A stretch of DNA of 40,779 bases, taken from positions 1 to 40,779 of the forward strand of contig CAYOZL010000016.1 in assembly GCA_964408435.1 (NCBI GenBank), read 5' to 3'. Position numbers and translations under genes: made by a program. Of this stretch, positions 8,223 through 15,740 are shown piece by piece. The notes beneath the pieces were generated by a model. The model saw nothing but the letters and a program-made list of their open reading frames with translations, searched no databases and was not told the DNA's origin. Every line of letters begins with the position of its first letter. Positions within the stretch are counted from its first letter, which is position 1. Source of the stretch: CAYOZL01 sp964408435. GTDB taxonomy: Bacteria; Bdellovibrionota_C; UBA2361; SZUA-149; CAYOZL01.

Positions 8223-8371
8223 TATCTAGTTGACTTAGTTTAATTTTCAGTTAAAGAGCTTCGCTAATTTTACTAAAAATCAATCTAAGTCAACTAGATA
8301 TTGTCTTCCGCTGCGCTCGGCAATATACTAGTTGAGATTAAATTTAAAACTAAATCAACAACTAGTATATT
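8223..8371 (+). repeat. double-hairpin intergenic element, copy 1
   Basis: 149 nt. Hairpin 1 (8223-8300, 78 nt) has a perfect 16-bp outer stem, TATCTAGTTGACTTAG with its complement, and a small apical stem AGC-TTC-GCT. It is followed by the GC-rich linker TTCCGCTGCGCTCGGCAA (8306-8323), then hairpin 2 (8322-8371) with 13-bp arms AATATACTAGTTG / CAACTAGTATATT. It sits between divergent genes, so it is not simply a terminator. Closely related to 21049-21196 and architecturally to 19757-19899. Confidence 0.85.
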
Positions 8372-8419
8372 AGTATAAACTAAACATAGTATAAACAGAG
8401 ATTTGTAAGAGAGCAATAA

Positions 8420-9358
8420 TTGTCTAATTTACTCAAAATAAAGGCATACGCTAAGTTAAATTTATGCCTTCATGTTGATGGGAAGCTAAATGAGGACTTT
8501 CACGCTATTCGTACAGTTATATGTCCGATTAGCTTACATGATAATTTAGAAGTTGTTATTTCTGAATCTAGTAAGAATGAAGTAATTTTAAATACTAAAT
8601 TTAGCGAAGAATTATTAAATCATCATGAGCAAGGTCTTCTTGAGGAAATAAAAAAGCCAAGTAAAAATTTTGTACTAGAGGTTTGTATGAAATTTTTAGA
8701 AGAATTTAATAATAAAAAGCAGTATCAAATAAAAATAAATTTAGAAAAAAATATACCACTTCAAGCCGGATTAGGCGGTGGCACAGCTGATGTCGCAGCA
8801 ATGTTGCTATTGTTGTGTAAGCACTTTGCATTTGATTTAACTAATGAAGCTTTATCTAAGAGAGTTTTTAGTCTAGCAGCGAGTATTGGCTCAGATGTTG
8901 TAGCTCAAATGCAGAATCAAATTACATATGCTTATTCGAAAGGAGAGAAGTTCCTCTCACCTAAAATAGATCAGGATTATTATGACTTTCTTGCTGGCTT
9001 AAAGTTGCTAATCATTAAGCCTAAGTTGTGTTCTGATACAGGGCTTGCATACAAAAAGTTAAACAAAACAAAACTGGATAAATTAATTGATAATAGTCTT
9101 ATAGATGCATTCTTTAAAGTTACAGATTTCTCTATGTGGGAAAATGATTTTCAAGAAGTTTTAATTAATGAGCATAAAGAACTAAAAGAGATTAATGATT
9201 TTCTATATAAAAATGGAGCGTTAAAAGTTCTCTTAGCTGGTAGTGGAAGTAGTATAGTTGGTGTTTTTTATAATAAGCAGGAATTTTTAAATTGTAAGAA
9301 TTTAGCAGAGTCTGATCTAGAGGCTAGCTTTATTCAGGGCGGTAGCTTTAAGTTTTAA
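8420..9358 (+). CDS. ispE: 4-diphosphocytidyl-2-C-methyl-D-erythritol kinase
   Basis: GHMP-superfamily kinase of the non-mevalonate isoprenoid pathway; it phosphorylates CDP-methylerythritol. Visible are AYAKLNLCLHV with Lys12 near the N-terminus, the GHMP phosphate loop PLQAGLGGGTADVAA (113-127), the catalytic Asp at about 159 in SIGSDV, and the C-terminal Gly-rich LLAGSGSSIVG. 312 residues, slightly longer than the ~285 usual. TTG start with AAGAGAG upstream. It precedes tRNA-Gln and prs, an order seen in Deltaproteobacteria-type genomes. Confidence 0.93.
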   Translation: MSNLLKIKAYAKLNLCLHVDGKLNEDFHAIRTVICPISLHDNLEVVISESSKNEVILNTKFSEELLNHHEQGLLEEIKKPSKNFVLEVCMKFLEEFNNKKQYQIKINLEKNIPLQAGLGGGTADVAAMLLLLCKHFAFDLTNEALSKRVFSLAASIGSDVVAQMQNQITYAYSKGEKFLSPKIDQDYYDFLAGLKLLIIKPKLCSDTGLAYKKLNKTKLDKLIDNSLIDAFFKVTDFSMWENDFQEVLINEHKELKEINDFLYKNGALKVLLAGSGSSIVGVFYNKQEFLNCKNLAESDLEASFIQGGSFKF

Positions 9359-9387
9359 GCATTATTTTACTTGGGTATTATCCGTTC

Positions 9388-9418
9388 TTGCTAAGTTTGA
9401 GTCTTTAAATTATATAAT
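9388..9418 (+). promoter_or_regulatory. putative sigma70 promoter of tRNA-Gln
   Basis: A perfect -10 hexamer TATAAT (9413-9418) ends 11 bases before the mature tRNA 5' end. A TTGCTA (9388-9393) lies upstream with a 19-base spacer, longer than ideal. Spacing to the tRNA is what a promoter would need. Confidence 0.5.
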
Positions 9419-9429
9419 TCCAAAACTAT

Positions 9430-9502
9430 TGGGCGATCGCCAAGTTGGTAAGGCAACGGTTTTTGGTATCGTTATTCGAGGGTTCGAGTCCTTCTCGCCC
9501 AG
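9430..9502 (+). tRNA. tRNA-Gln (anticodon TTG)
   Basis: 73-nt cloverleaf. Acceptor TGGGCGA pairs with TCGCCCA, discriminator G. D-arm is GCC / GGC with loop AAGTTGGTAA. Anticodon stem is ACGGT / ATCGT with loop TTTTGGT, giving anticodon TTG. T-arm is GAGGG / CCTTC enclosing TTCGAGT. CCA is not encoded; a run of seven T follows and may end transcription. The ispE - tRNA-Gln - prs placement supports the call. Confidence 0.95.
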
Positions 9503-9627
9503 TTTTTTTACTGCAAGCGCTTAAATTCTCTAAAATTAGATTAAGATTAGAGTTTGAGGCGTTTCTTTTAATTTTTTCATGTGATATTAAACGCACGAAA
9601 TTAAAGCACAATAGCGACAATACAAAG

Positions 9628-10581
9628 ATGACAATCAGAGGGAAATTATCAATTTTAGCCGGAAGCTCTAATCCGAAACTTGCAACAAATGTTGCAGAGT
9701 ATCTAGGAGTGAATCTTTGTGACTGCGATATTAGAAGATTTAGTGATGGTGAAGTTGGTTTTGAAATACAAGAAAACGTTAGAGGAAATGATGTTTTTGT
9801 AATTCAAAGTACTTCAACTCCTGGTAATGACCACTTAATGGAATTGCTCATAATGATTGATGCATTAAGAAGAGCAAGTGCGGAGAGAATAACAGCAGTT
9901 ATTCCTTATTACGGTTACGCAAGACAAGATAGAAAAAATAAGCCAAGAGTTCCAATCTCTTCAAAGTTAATTGCTGACTTACTAGTTAATGCAGGTGCCC
10001 ATAGAGTTTTAACTATGGACTTACATGCTGGACAGATTATGGGATTTTTTAATGTCCCTGTAGATAATCTTTATGCAAGGCCACTTTTATTAAATTACTT
10101 TCGTGAGACATTACAAGGTGAAGAAATTTGTATTGTTTCTCCAGATGCAGGTGGAGCAGCAAGAGCTAGGGCTTATGCTAAGAAATTAAATGCATCTCTT
10201 GCAATCATCGATAAGAGAAGAATTCAAGCAAACGAAGTTTCTGAAATGAATGTAGTAGGGGAAGTTAAAGGTCAAGCTTGTATTATTGTAGATGACATGG
10301 TCGATACAGGTGGAACACTGGTTAAGGCTACAAGAGCACTTTTAAAAGAAGGGGCTACTAAAGTTTACGCGTGTTGTACTCATGCAGTTCTCTCAGGTAG
10401 TGCAAAGGAAAAACTTCCTAAGAGTGAATTGGAGAAGTTAGTAATTACTGATACGATTTATCACGATGATTTAGATAAGGACTGGGTTGTAACTTTACCT
10501 GCTCATGGATTAATTGGTGAAGCAATTAGAAGAATTCATGAAGACCAGTCAGTAAGTTTATTATTTGATGTTGATAGTTAA
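9628..10581 (+). CDS. prs: ribose-phosphate pyrophosphokinase
   Basis: Makes PRPP from ribose-5-phosphate and ATP for nucleotide, His and Trp synthesis. From the ATG at 9628 it is 317 residues, the family's usual length, beginning TIRGKLSILAGSSNPKLA. Motifs include FSDGEV, the flexible-loop region YYGYARQDRKN, DLHAGQIMGFF (131 on) and the PRPP-binding loop VDDMVDTGGT (221-230). The frame is open upstream to 9445, but that stretch runs through the tRNA and is not coding. bL25 follows after 27 bases. Confidence 0.96.
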   Translation: MTIRGKLSILAGSSNPKLATNVAEYLGVNLCDCDIRRFSDGEVGFEIQENVRGNDVFVIQSTSTPGNDHLMELLIMIDALRRASAERITAVIPYYGYARQDRKNKPRVPISSKLIADLLVNAGAHRVLTMDLHAGQIMGFFNVPVDNLYARPLLLNYFRETLQGEEICIVSPDAGGAARARAYAKKLNASLAIIDKRRIQANEVSEMNVVGEVKGQACIIVDDMVDTGGTLVKATRALLKEGATKVYACCTHAVLSGSAKEKLPKSELEKLVITDTIYHDDLDKDWVVTLPAHGLIGEAIRRIHEDQSVSLLFDVDS

Positions 10582-10608
10582 TTAAATTTTTTATAGGAGA
10601 ATGTTAAA

Positions 10609-11286
10609 ATGGAAATGAAGGATTTTACAGAGATTTCTGTGCAATCAAGAGATAGCTTAGGTAGCTCACACTCTACAAAGCTTAGAAGAGATAGTCGTTT
10701 ACCGGCAGTTGTATACTCTGCAGGGGCTGACGCGGTTTCAATTTCTGTTGATACTAGAGAGTTCTCTAATGCTGCTAGAGGAGCAAAACTTGCTACTATC
10801 TTTAAATTTAAAAGTGAAGATTCTGCATTAAATGGTCAGATTGCTTTTGTAAAAGAGATACAAAAAGAACCGATTAAAGATAAGCTTTTACACATTGATT
10901 TTTTAAAGATCAAAGAAGGTGAGTCAGTTAATGTTAGAATTCCTGTAACTGTTTCAGGTGACCCAATTGCAATTAGAGAAGGTAGAGCGAAGAAGAGTCA
11001 AGTAACTTATGAACTTGAAGTAAGTTGTTTGCCTAGCCTTATACCTGATTCAGTTGATGTTGATATTTCTGCATTGGAAGCAGGGGAATCAGTTATATCT
11101 AAAGATGTTAAATTGCCAGAGGGTGTAAGTCTTTTCTCTAGTGGTAACCAAACAATTGTTACTTTGAAAACTCCTTCAGCTAAGAAAGAGGAAGAAGAGA
11201 TCGCAGCTGATGCAACTGCTGAAGCAGGAGCTGAACCAGCTGCTGCTGCCGGAGCAACTGAAGAGAAAAAGGAAGAAAGTAAGTAA
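10609..11286 (+). CDS. rplY: 50S ribosomal protein bL25 (CTC/TL5 form)
   Basis: Binds 5S rRNA in the large subunit. This is the long two-domain version: the N-terminal L25 domain (about 1-95, with SRLPAVVY) plus the C-terminal beta domain (96-185, DFLKIKEGESVNVRIPV and LPSLIPDSVDVDISAL). A 40-residue Ala/Glu/Lys tail closes the protein. A clear GGAGA Shine-Dalgarno precedes the ATG. It lies between prs and pth, the standard linkage for this gene. Confidence 0.95.
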   Translation: MEMKDFTEISVQSRDSLGSSHSTKLRRDSRLPAVVYSAGADAVSISVDTREFSNAARGAKLATIFKFKSEDSALNGQIAFVKEIQKEPIKDKLLHIDFLKIKEGESVNVRIPVTVSGDPIAIREGRAKKSQVTYELEVSCLPSLIPDSVDVDISALEAGESVISKDVKLPEGVSLFSSGNQTIVTLKTPSAKKEEEEIAADATAEAGAEPAAAAGATEEKKEESK

Positions 11287-11300
11287 GCTTACTTTCTTTT
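11275..11300 (+). terminator. terminator-like hairpin over the rplY stop codon
   Basis: Perfect 9-bp stem GAAAGTAAG / CTTACTTTC with loop TAAG, followed by TTTT. The rplY TAA stop is in the loop and the hairpin finishes just before the pth start at 11305. It could act as a weak terminator or attenuator between the two genes, or it may hinder or time pth initiation. The stem is AT-rich. Confidence 0.4.
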
Positions 11301-11304
11301 GAGT

Positions 11305-11874
11305 ATGTTCTGCATAGTAGGTCTAGGAAATCCTGGAGCTCGTTACGAGGATACTAGGCATAATGTTGGCTTTAAGGCCTTAGATTATCTCTGTGCAGAT
11401 CATAATGCTAACTTCAAAGAAGAAAAAAATAACCTAGTTTCTAATATCTATATTGGAACGGAAAAAGTCACACTTCTAAAGCCACAGCTTTATATGAACA
11501 AAAGTGGTGATGCTATTTGGCCACTACTTAAATTTTATAAAATAGAAGCTGAGAATATAATTGTTATTCACGATGAACTTGATTTAGAGCAAGGGGTGGT
11601 GAAAGCTAAAAATGGTGGTGGAGCTGGAGGTCATAATGGGGTTAGCGATATTATTAGAATTATAGGGAAGAATTTTTGTAGAATAAGAATAGGTATTTCA
11701 CACCCAAGAGATGTAGACCCTAGAATTGATGTTTCTAGCTGGGTTTTGCAAACGCCTCAGAGTAAGGATTTGGATGAGCTTGAGATTAGTTCAAAAAGAG
11801 CATCTGAGTTCACATCAAAGATTATTAAAAGCGGGCTTAAAAAAGCCCAAGAAAGCTTTCACGCACAAAACTAA
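11305..11874 (+). CDS. pth: peptidyl-tRNA hydrolase
   Basis: Cleaves peptidyl-tRNA released by stalled ribosomes. From ATG 11305 the protein starts MFCIVGLGNPGARY, matching family N-termini. A TTG at 11299 would only add two residues. Catalytic His19 is in TRHNVGF; other motifs are LYMNKSG, IVIHDELDLE and GGAGGHNGVSDI. 189 residues is normal. Placed after rplY as in many bacteria. The following 187-base spacer to rpsF contains AT-rich -10-like sequences but no gene. Confidence 0.95.
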   Translation: MFCIVGLGNPGARYEDTRHNVGFKALDYLCADHNANFKEEKNNLVSNIYIGTEKVTLLKPQLYMNKSGDAIWPLLKFYKIEAENIIVIHDELDLEQGVVKAKNGGGAGGHNGVSDIIRIIGKNFCRIRIGISHPRDVDPRIDVSSWVLQTPQSKDLDELEISSKRASEFTSKIIKSGLKKAQESFHAQN

Positions 11875-12061
11875 TCGGAAATATTCTATTAATTCTTCTG
11901 CTAATATTTTACCCTTCAGATACTAAGATAAATTTAGAATAGAAATTTGAAATAAACACAAAAATAAAGTAGTTATGTCATCCTCAGTTATAATAAGCAG
12001 TAAGGTTTATACTGGGAAGATTTTAAGTGTAATTTAAGCTGTGTAATTTTTAAGGAATGTA

Positions 12062-12448
12062 ATGTCTACCAAATACGAAATAGTTGTTGTTTTTAATCCT
12101 GATATCGAAGGAGATGCTCTAGGTGATGAACTTGGAAAGATTGAGCAGTGTGTAAAAGACTCTTCAGGTGAAGTTCACTCAAAAGAGATTTGGGGCAGAA
12201 GACAATTAGCTTACCCAATTAGAAATCGTAATTACGGAAACTATGTAGTTGTTGTAGCAAGTGCAGGTGGAGACTTTGTTCCAACTTTAAGAAGACAGCT
12301 AAGATTAAATCAACATGTCTTTAGAGAATTGATTGTAATTAAAGATAAGTATGCACCTGATTTAGTAATTGAGAAACAAGAAAAGAAGCATATTAAGAAG
12401 CTTAAAAATGTTCAGGATTTAAGTTATCAAAAAGAGCATAGCGCTTAA
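12062..12448 (+). CDS. rpsF: 30S ribosomal protein bS6
   Basis: Small-subunit protein that binds 16S rRNA together with bS18. The bS6 fold is clear: YEIVVVFNPDI, IWGRRQLAYPIRNRNYGNYVVV, and RRQLRLNQHVFRELIV. 128 residues, with a Lys-rich C-terminus. AAGGAA precedes the ATG. In most bacteria rpsR (bS18) lies between this gene and rplI; here only 52 bases separate rpsF from rplI. Confidence 0.95.
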   Translation: MSTKYEIVVVFNPDIEGDALGDELGKIEQCVKDSSGEVHSKEIWGRRQLAYPIRNRNYGNYVVVVASAGGDFVPTLRRQLRLNQHVFRELIVIKDKYAPDLVIEKQEKKHIKKLKNVQDLSYQKEHSA

Positions 12449-12500
12449 GATATTTAGAGTTAATTTTTAAGTAGAAATTTAAAAGAAAAGTAGGAACGAA

Positions 12501-13133
12501 ATGGAAATAGTTTTAACACAAGATGTAGTTGGATTAGGGGATGTAGGACAGAAAGTAATTGTAAAGTCTGGCTATGCTCGTAATTTTCTTTTACCTCAAG
12601 GAATGGCAGTTGAAATTGGTAGCGCTAGTGCAAGACAAGCTGCTCATAAAATGAAGCAAGTAGAAGCTAAGAAAAAAAGATTTAAAGTAGAAGCTGAAAA
12701 GTTAGTTGATAAGTTAAAAAGCACAAAAGTTGAGCTTGAGCTTAGAGTTGGAAAGAGCGGAAAGGTTTTTGGTTCTTTATCTACTAGAGATATTGCAACT
12801 AAACTACAAGAAGCTGGCTTTGATATAGATAGAAGAAGGGTATTACTTGCAGAACCTATTAAGAAAATTGGGAAGCAAAGTGTTGGAGTTAAGCTTCATC
12901 CTGAAGTTACTACAGAAATTGAAATTGATGTTAAAGCAGTAAAACCTACTAAAGAAGAAGAGAGTCAAGAAGCTTCAGAGGCTAAGCAAAAGATAGAAAC
13001 TGCCTCAGAAGAAAACGATACTGCTGAAAACGATGCTTCAAGCTCTGAAGGTGCTACTGAGGACACTGCTAATCAAGAAGTTGAAGAAACTCAACAAGCC
13101 GATAGTGATGCTAGTGAGGAAGCTGCAGAGTAG
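12501..13133 (+). CDS. rplI: 50S ribosomal protein bL9 with acidic C-terminal tail
   Basis: Residues 1-148 are canonical bL9: MEIVLTQDVVGLGDVGQKV and the signature VKSGYARNFLLPQGMA, a long connecting helix, then the C-terminal domain with VGKSGKVFGSLSTRDIA. After about residue 149 comes an extra ~60-residue tail almost entirely of Glu, Asp, Ser, Ala, Thr and Gln, probably disordered. The family is normally ~148 residues. Short Shine-Dalgarno AGGAA before the ATG. Confidence 0.95.
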   Translation: MEIVLTQDVVGLGDVGQKVIVKSGYARNFLLPQGMAVEIGSASARQAAHKMKQVEAKKKRFKVEAEKLVDKLKSTKVELELRVGKSGKVFGSLSTRDIATKLQEAGFDIDRRRVLLAEPIKKIGKQSVGVKLHPEVTTEIEIDVKAVKPTKEEESQEASEAKQKIETASEENDTAENDASSSEGATEDTANQEVEETQQADSDASEEAAE

Positions 13134-13174
13134 TTTGCAGAGTTTAGTAATAGTTTGCTAATAAGGCTAATTTA

Positions 13175-13993
13175 TTGCTAAAGACCTTATTAATTTCACT
13201 GCTTTTATTCTGTATTCCAGTTGGTCTGGCAGTCTATCTTTCACCTGTTCTTTTTGAAAATAGTAAAACTACATTAGATTCTGCATACTCTAGCTACGCT
13301 AATACTGAGACTAATCCAGTAGAGGTTAATGATTTTAAACCTGAGCTTGAATCAAGTAAGAGTTATATCGAATTAGATTCAGATCCAGTTTTAGAGCCTA
13401 ATAGAAATAATTTATTTATTGCTTCTATAACTTTTTCGATACCTAAAGAGATGGAAGAGGGAAAGGCGATAAAGTTTTTCACTAAATATAATTCTGATAA
13501 AAGGCCATATATGGGTTGGGGCCTAAGGCTAAAAAAAATAGCCGGCACAATACGCCCTGAGGTTTATTGGCAAGGTAGGCGAAGAAAAGGTGGTTGGTTA
13601 AGTTTTGCTGAGATCTCTTTGAATAAAAAACAGTGGAATTCAATAACCTTAATTGCTGATAAGGCAAATTCTATTAGTCTTTATTATCAGAACCTAGAAT
13701 CAAAAAAAGAAGATCCAAAGATACAATATTTAGGTGGATTTTCAGTTGATAATATTAGTTTGCCAAAAAATGAAGGGAAGCTGAAATTCTTACATCCGAT
13801 CTCTTCTAATAAAAAAGATGAAATCGTTATTTTTGATTTTGTTTTAGTAAATCTTAAAAAAGAAGTTAAATCTATTAATAATTTAATTTCAAAAGGTGCA
13901 TCATCCTTAGCAAAAAGAGTTCCGTATCAAGAGATTAGTTTGTGGATAGACGCTAGGGGTAAAGATAGAAGTCACTACAATAGAAAGCTATAG
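13175..13993 (+). CDS. membrane-anchored LamG/concanavalin-like domain protein
   Basis: 272 residues with a TTG start and a hydrophobic N-terminus (residues 4-23) serving as signal or membrane anchor. The body looks like a beta-sandwich lectin-like domain: LFIASITFSIP, KAIKFFTKYN, GWGLRLKKIAG, WLSFAEISLNKKQWNSITLI. This resembles LamG/concanavalin A-like folds with the typical strand-W-turn before ITLI. It lies 41 bases after rplI, in the same direction. I could not recognise an exact family; extracytoplasmic location is inferred from the N-terminus. Confidence 0.6.
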   Translation: MLKTLLISLLLFCIPVGLAVYLSPVLFENSKTTLDSAYSSYANTETNPVEVNDFKPELESSKSYIELDSDPVLEPNRNNLFIASITFSIPKEMEEGKAIKFFTKYNSDKRPYMGWGLRLKKIAGTIRPEVYWQGRRRKGGWLSFAEISLNKKQWNSITLIADKANSISLYYQNLESKKEDPKIQYLGGFSVDNISLPKNEGKLKFLHPISSNKKDEIVIFDFVLVNLKKEVKSINNLISKGASSLAKRVPYQEISLWIDARGKDRSHYNRKL

Positions 13994-14027
13994 AATAGAT
14001 TTTCATAAAAATCTTCTATTAGTTTTT
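13994..14027 (+). terminator. possible intrinsic terminator after the LamG-like gene
   Basis: Immediately after the TAG stop, AATAGATTTT and AAAATCTTCTATT can pair with a small bulge around loop CAT, followed by AGTTTTTG. The stem is AT-rich and imperfect, so this is a weak call, but the place is right: the next gene has its own TATAAT (14053-14058). Confidence 0.3.
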
Positions 14028-14074
14028 GTCTAAGCTGTAGATTAACTAAAAATATAATCTATACTTATTAGGTT

Positions 14075-14446
14075 ATGAGTAGTTATTTAATAATTGATGA
14101 TGACCAAGTAATTAATGACTATATAGAAACAGTTATTAGTTCTAAGCTTCGTTCCAGAAGTATTAGTGTGTATAAAGCTTTTAATACTAAGCAGGCTCTG
14201 AAATATCTTAAAGATTTTAGTATAAAGATAGATTATATAGTGTTGGACTTCTCTTTACCGGGTACGCATGCTTCAGTGGTACTAGATTTGATTAGAAATT
14301 TAAGGTCAGAAGTTAAAATATATTTAGTTAGCGGGTATGATATCGATTATATTAGTGAACAATTTCCAGTAAATGAGATAGAAGGATTTATTAAGAAACC
14401 TTTTGCTCCTAAAGACCTTGCAGACTTAGTTTTGCCTAAGACTTAG
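14075..14446 (+). CDS. single-domain response regulator receiver
   Basis: Stand-alone CheY-like receiver of 123 residues. The acidic triad IIDDD (8-10), phosphoacceptor Asp58 (VLDFSLPG), switch Ser86 (LVSG) and Lys108 (IKKPF) are all present, so phosphorylation should be possible. There is no output domain and no kinase nearby. ATG start. A TATAAT at 14053-14058 is just upstream, which suggests its own promoter. Confidence 0.88.
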   Translation: MSSYLIIDDDQVINDYIETVISSKLRSRSISVYKAFNTKQALKYLKDFSIKIDYIVLDFSLPGTHASVVLDLIRNLRSEVKIYLVSGYDIDYISEQFPVNEIEGFIKKPFAPKDLADLVLPKT

Positions 14447-14497
14447 TCAATAAAACTATATATTTACTCAAGACAATTAATGCGTTAATTTTAGCCC

Positions 14498-15739
14498 ATG
14501 AAAAAAGTAGCGATTGTCTCTGGAGTAAGAACCCCTTTTGTTAAAGCTGGCACTAAATTTGCTGATAAAACTATGCAGCAACTAGGTGAGCATGCTTTAA
14601 AATCATTAATTGAAAAAACTAAAATAGATGTTAACAAAATTGATGAATTTGTTTTCAGTACTGTTTTATTAGACCCTAGAACACCTAACTGGGCTAGAGA
14701 GATACTATTTGCTGCAGGTTTACCGAAAAATATCTACGCTCAATCAGTTAGTAACAACTGTATTTCAGGCTTAGTAGCAATTACTAATGTTGCTGAGAGG
14801 ATTGCACTAGATAAGATAAATATTGGAATAGCAGGCGGTAGTGAGTCTATGTCTAATCCAACATTAGTTTTTGACAAGAAAGGAACAGACGTATTTTTAG
14901 CTCTATCTAGGGCAAGAGACCTTAAAGCAAGACTATCTCAAATCATTAAATTTAGACCAGGCCATTTTTTACCTAAATCTCCAAGCGTCACTGAGCCTTC
15001 TACAGGCTTAACAATGGGACAGCATATGGAAATTACTGCTAAGGAATTAAATATTGGCAGAGAAGTTCAAGATGAATTAGCTCTAGCCAGTCATGTTAAT
15101 GCAGCAAAAGCACAAAACGACGGACTTTTTAAGGATGAAATATCCCCACTTAACGGAGTTGAGAAAGATTTACTCGTAAGAGCAGACACATCAAAAGAAA
15201 AGCTAGCTAAACTAAGAGCTGTTTTTGATAGAAGCTCTACAGGGACTATTTCTGCTGGGAATGCCAGCGCACTTACAGACGGAGCGTCTGTAGTGATGTT
15301 AATGTCAGAAAATGCAGCTAAAACAAATAATTTTGAGCCACTAGCCTATGTTAAAGATTATGAATACAGCGCAATCAGCCCTGATGAAGGCCTACTAATG
15401 GCCCCAGCAGTAGCTGTTACTAAATTACTTAAAAGAAATAACTTAACATTTGAAGATTTTGATCTAATAGAAGTTCATGAAGCTTTCGGAGCTCAAGTAG
15501 CTGCGAATATTAAAGCTTGGGAAGAAGGCTGGAACGGTAATGAAAAAATAGGCCCATTAGATAGAGATAAACTAAATGTTAATGGGGGTTCTATTGCCCT
15601 GGGTCATCCTTTCGCTGCAACTGGTGGAAGAATTGTAACGAGTCTTGCAAATGAATTAAAGCGAAGGAATGCTAAACGAGGCTTGATTAGCATTTGTGCT
15701 GCCGGGGCGATGGCTGGGGCTATGATATTAGAAAGATAG
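14498..15739 (+). CDS. fadI: thiolase, FadI/trifunctional beta-subunit type
   Basis: Thiolase that would cleave 3-ketoacyl-CoA in fatty-acid beta-oxidation, or condense acetyl-CoA in reverse. Nucleophilic Cys88 is in SNNCISGL; HEAFGAQVA, GHPFAATGGR (His370) and the second catalytic Cys400 (ICAAGAMAGA) are in place. GHPFAATG and CAAG favour the FadI/HADHB subgroup over AtoB. 413 residues, ATG start. No fadJ partner is in the window. The gene symbol is by subgroup resemblance. The next gene starts one base after the TAG. Confidence 0.85.
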   Translation: MKKVAIVSGVRTPFVKAGTKFADKTMQQLGEHALKSLIEKTKIDVNKIDEFVFSTVLLDPRTPNWAREILFAAGLPKNIYAQSVSNNCISGLVAITNVAERIALDKINIGIAGGSESMSNPTLVFDKKGTDVFLALSRARDLKARLSQIIKFRPGHFLPKSPSVTEPSTGLTMGQHMEITAKELNIGREVQDELALASHVNAAKAQNDGLFKDEISPLNGVEKDLLVRADTSKEKLAKLRAVFDRSSTGTISAGNASALTDGASVVMLMSENAAKTNNFEPLAYVKDYEYSAISPDEGLLMAPAVAVTKLLKRNNLTFEDFDLIEVHEAFGAQVAANIKAWEEGWNGNEKIGPLDRDKLNVNGGSIALGHPFAATGGRIVTSLANELKRRNAKRGLISICAAGAMAGAMILER

Positions 15740-15740
15740 G

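Noticed and set aside
8223..8371. Element copy 1 as a bidirectional terminator
   Set aside because: It lies between divergent genes and lacks a T-run after either hairpin.
9426..9620. Minus-strand ORF across the tRNA
   Set aside because: It contains the reverse reading of the tRNA and its 'GREGLEPSN' stretch, a well-known false translation of tRNA genes.
9445..9627. 61-residue N-terminal extension of prs
   Set aside because: The open frame passes through the tRNA-Gln gene and adds residues that no Prs has; the ATG at 9628 gives the normal length.
11726..11926. 66-residue ORF overlapping the end of pth
   Set aside because: Out-of-frame shadow of pth with no ribosome-binding site or protein-like pattern.
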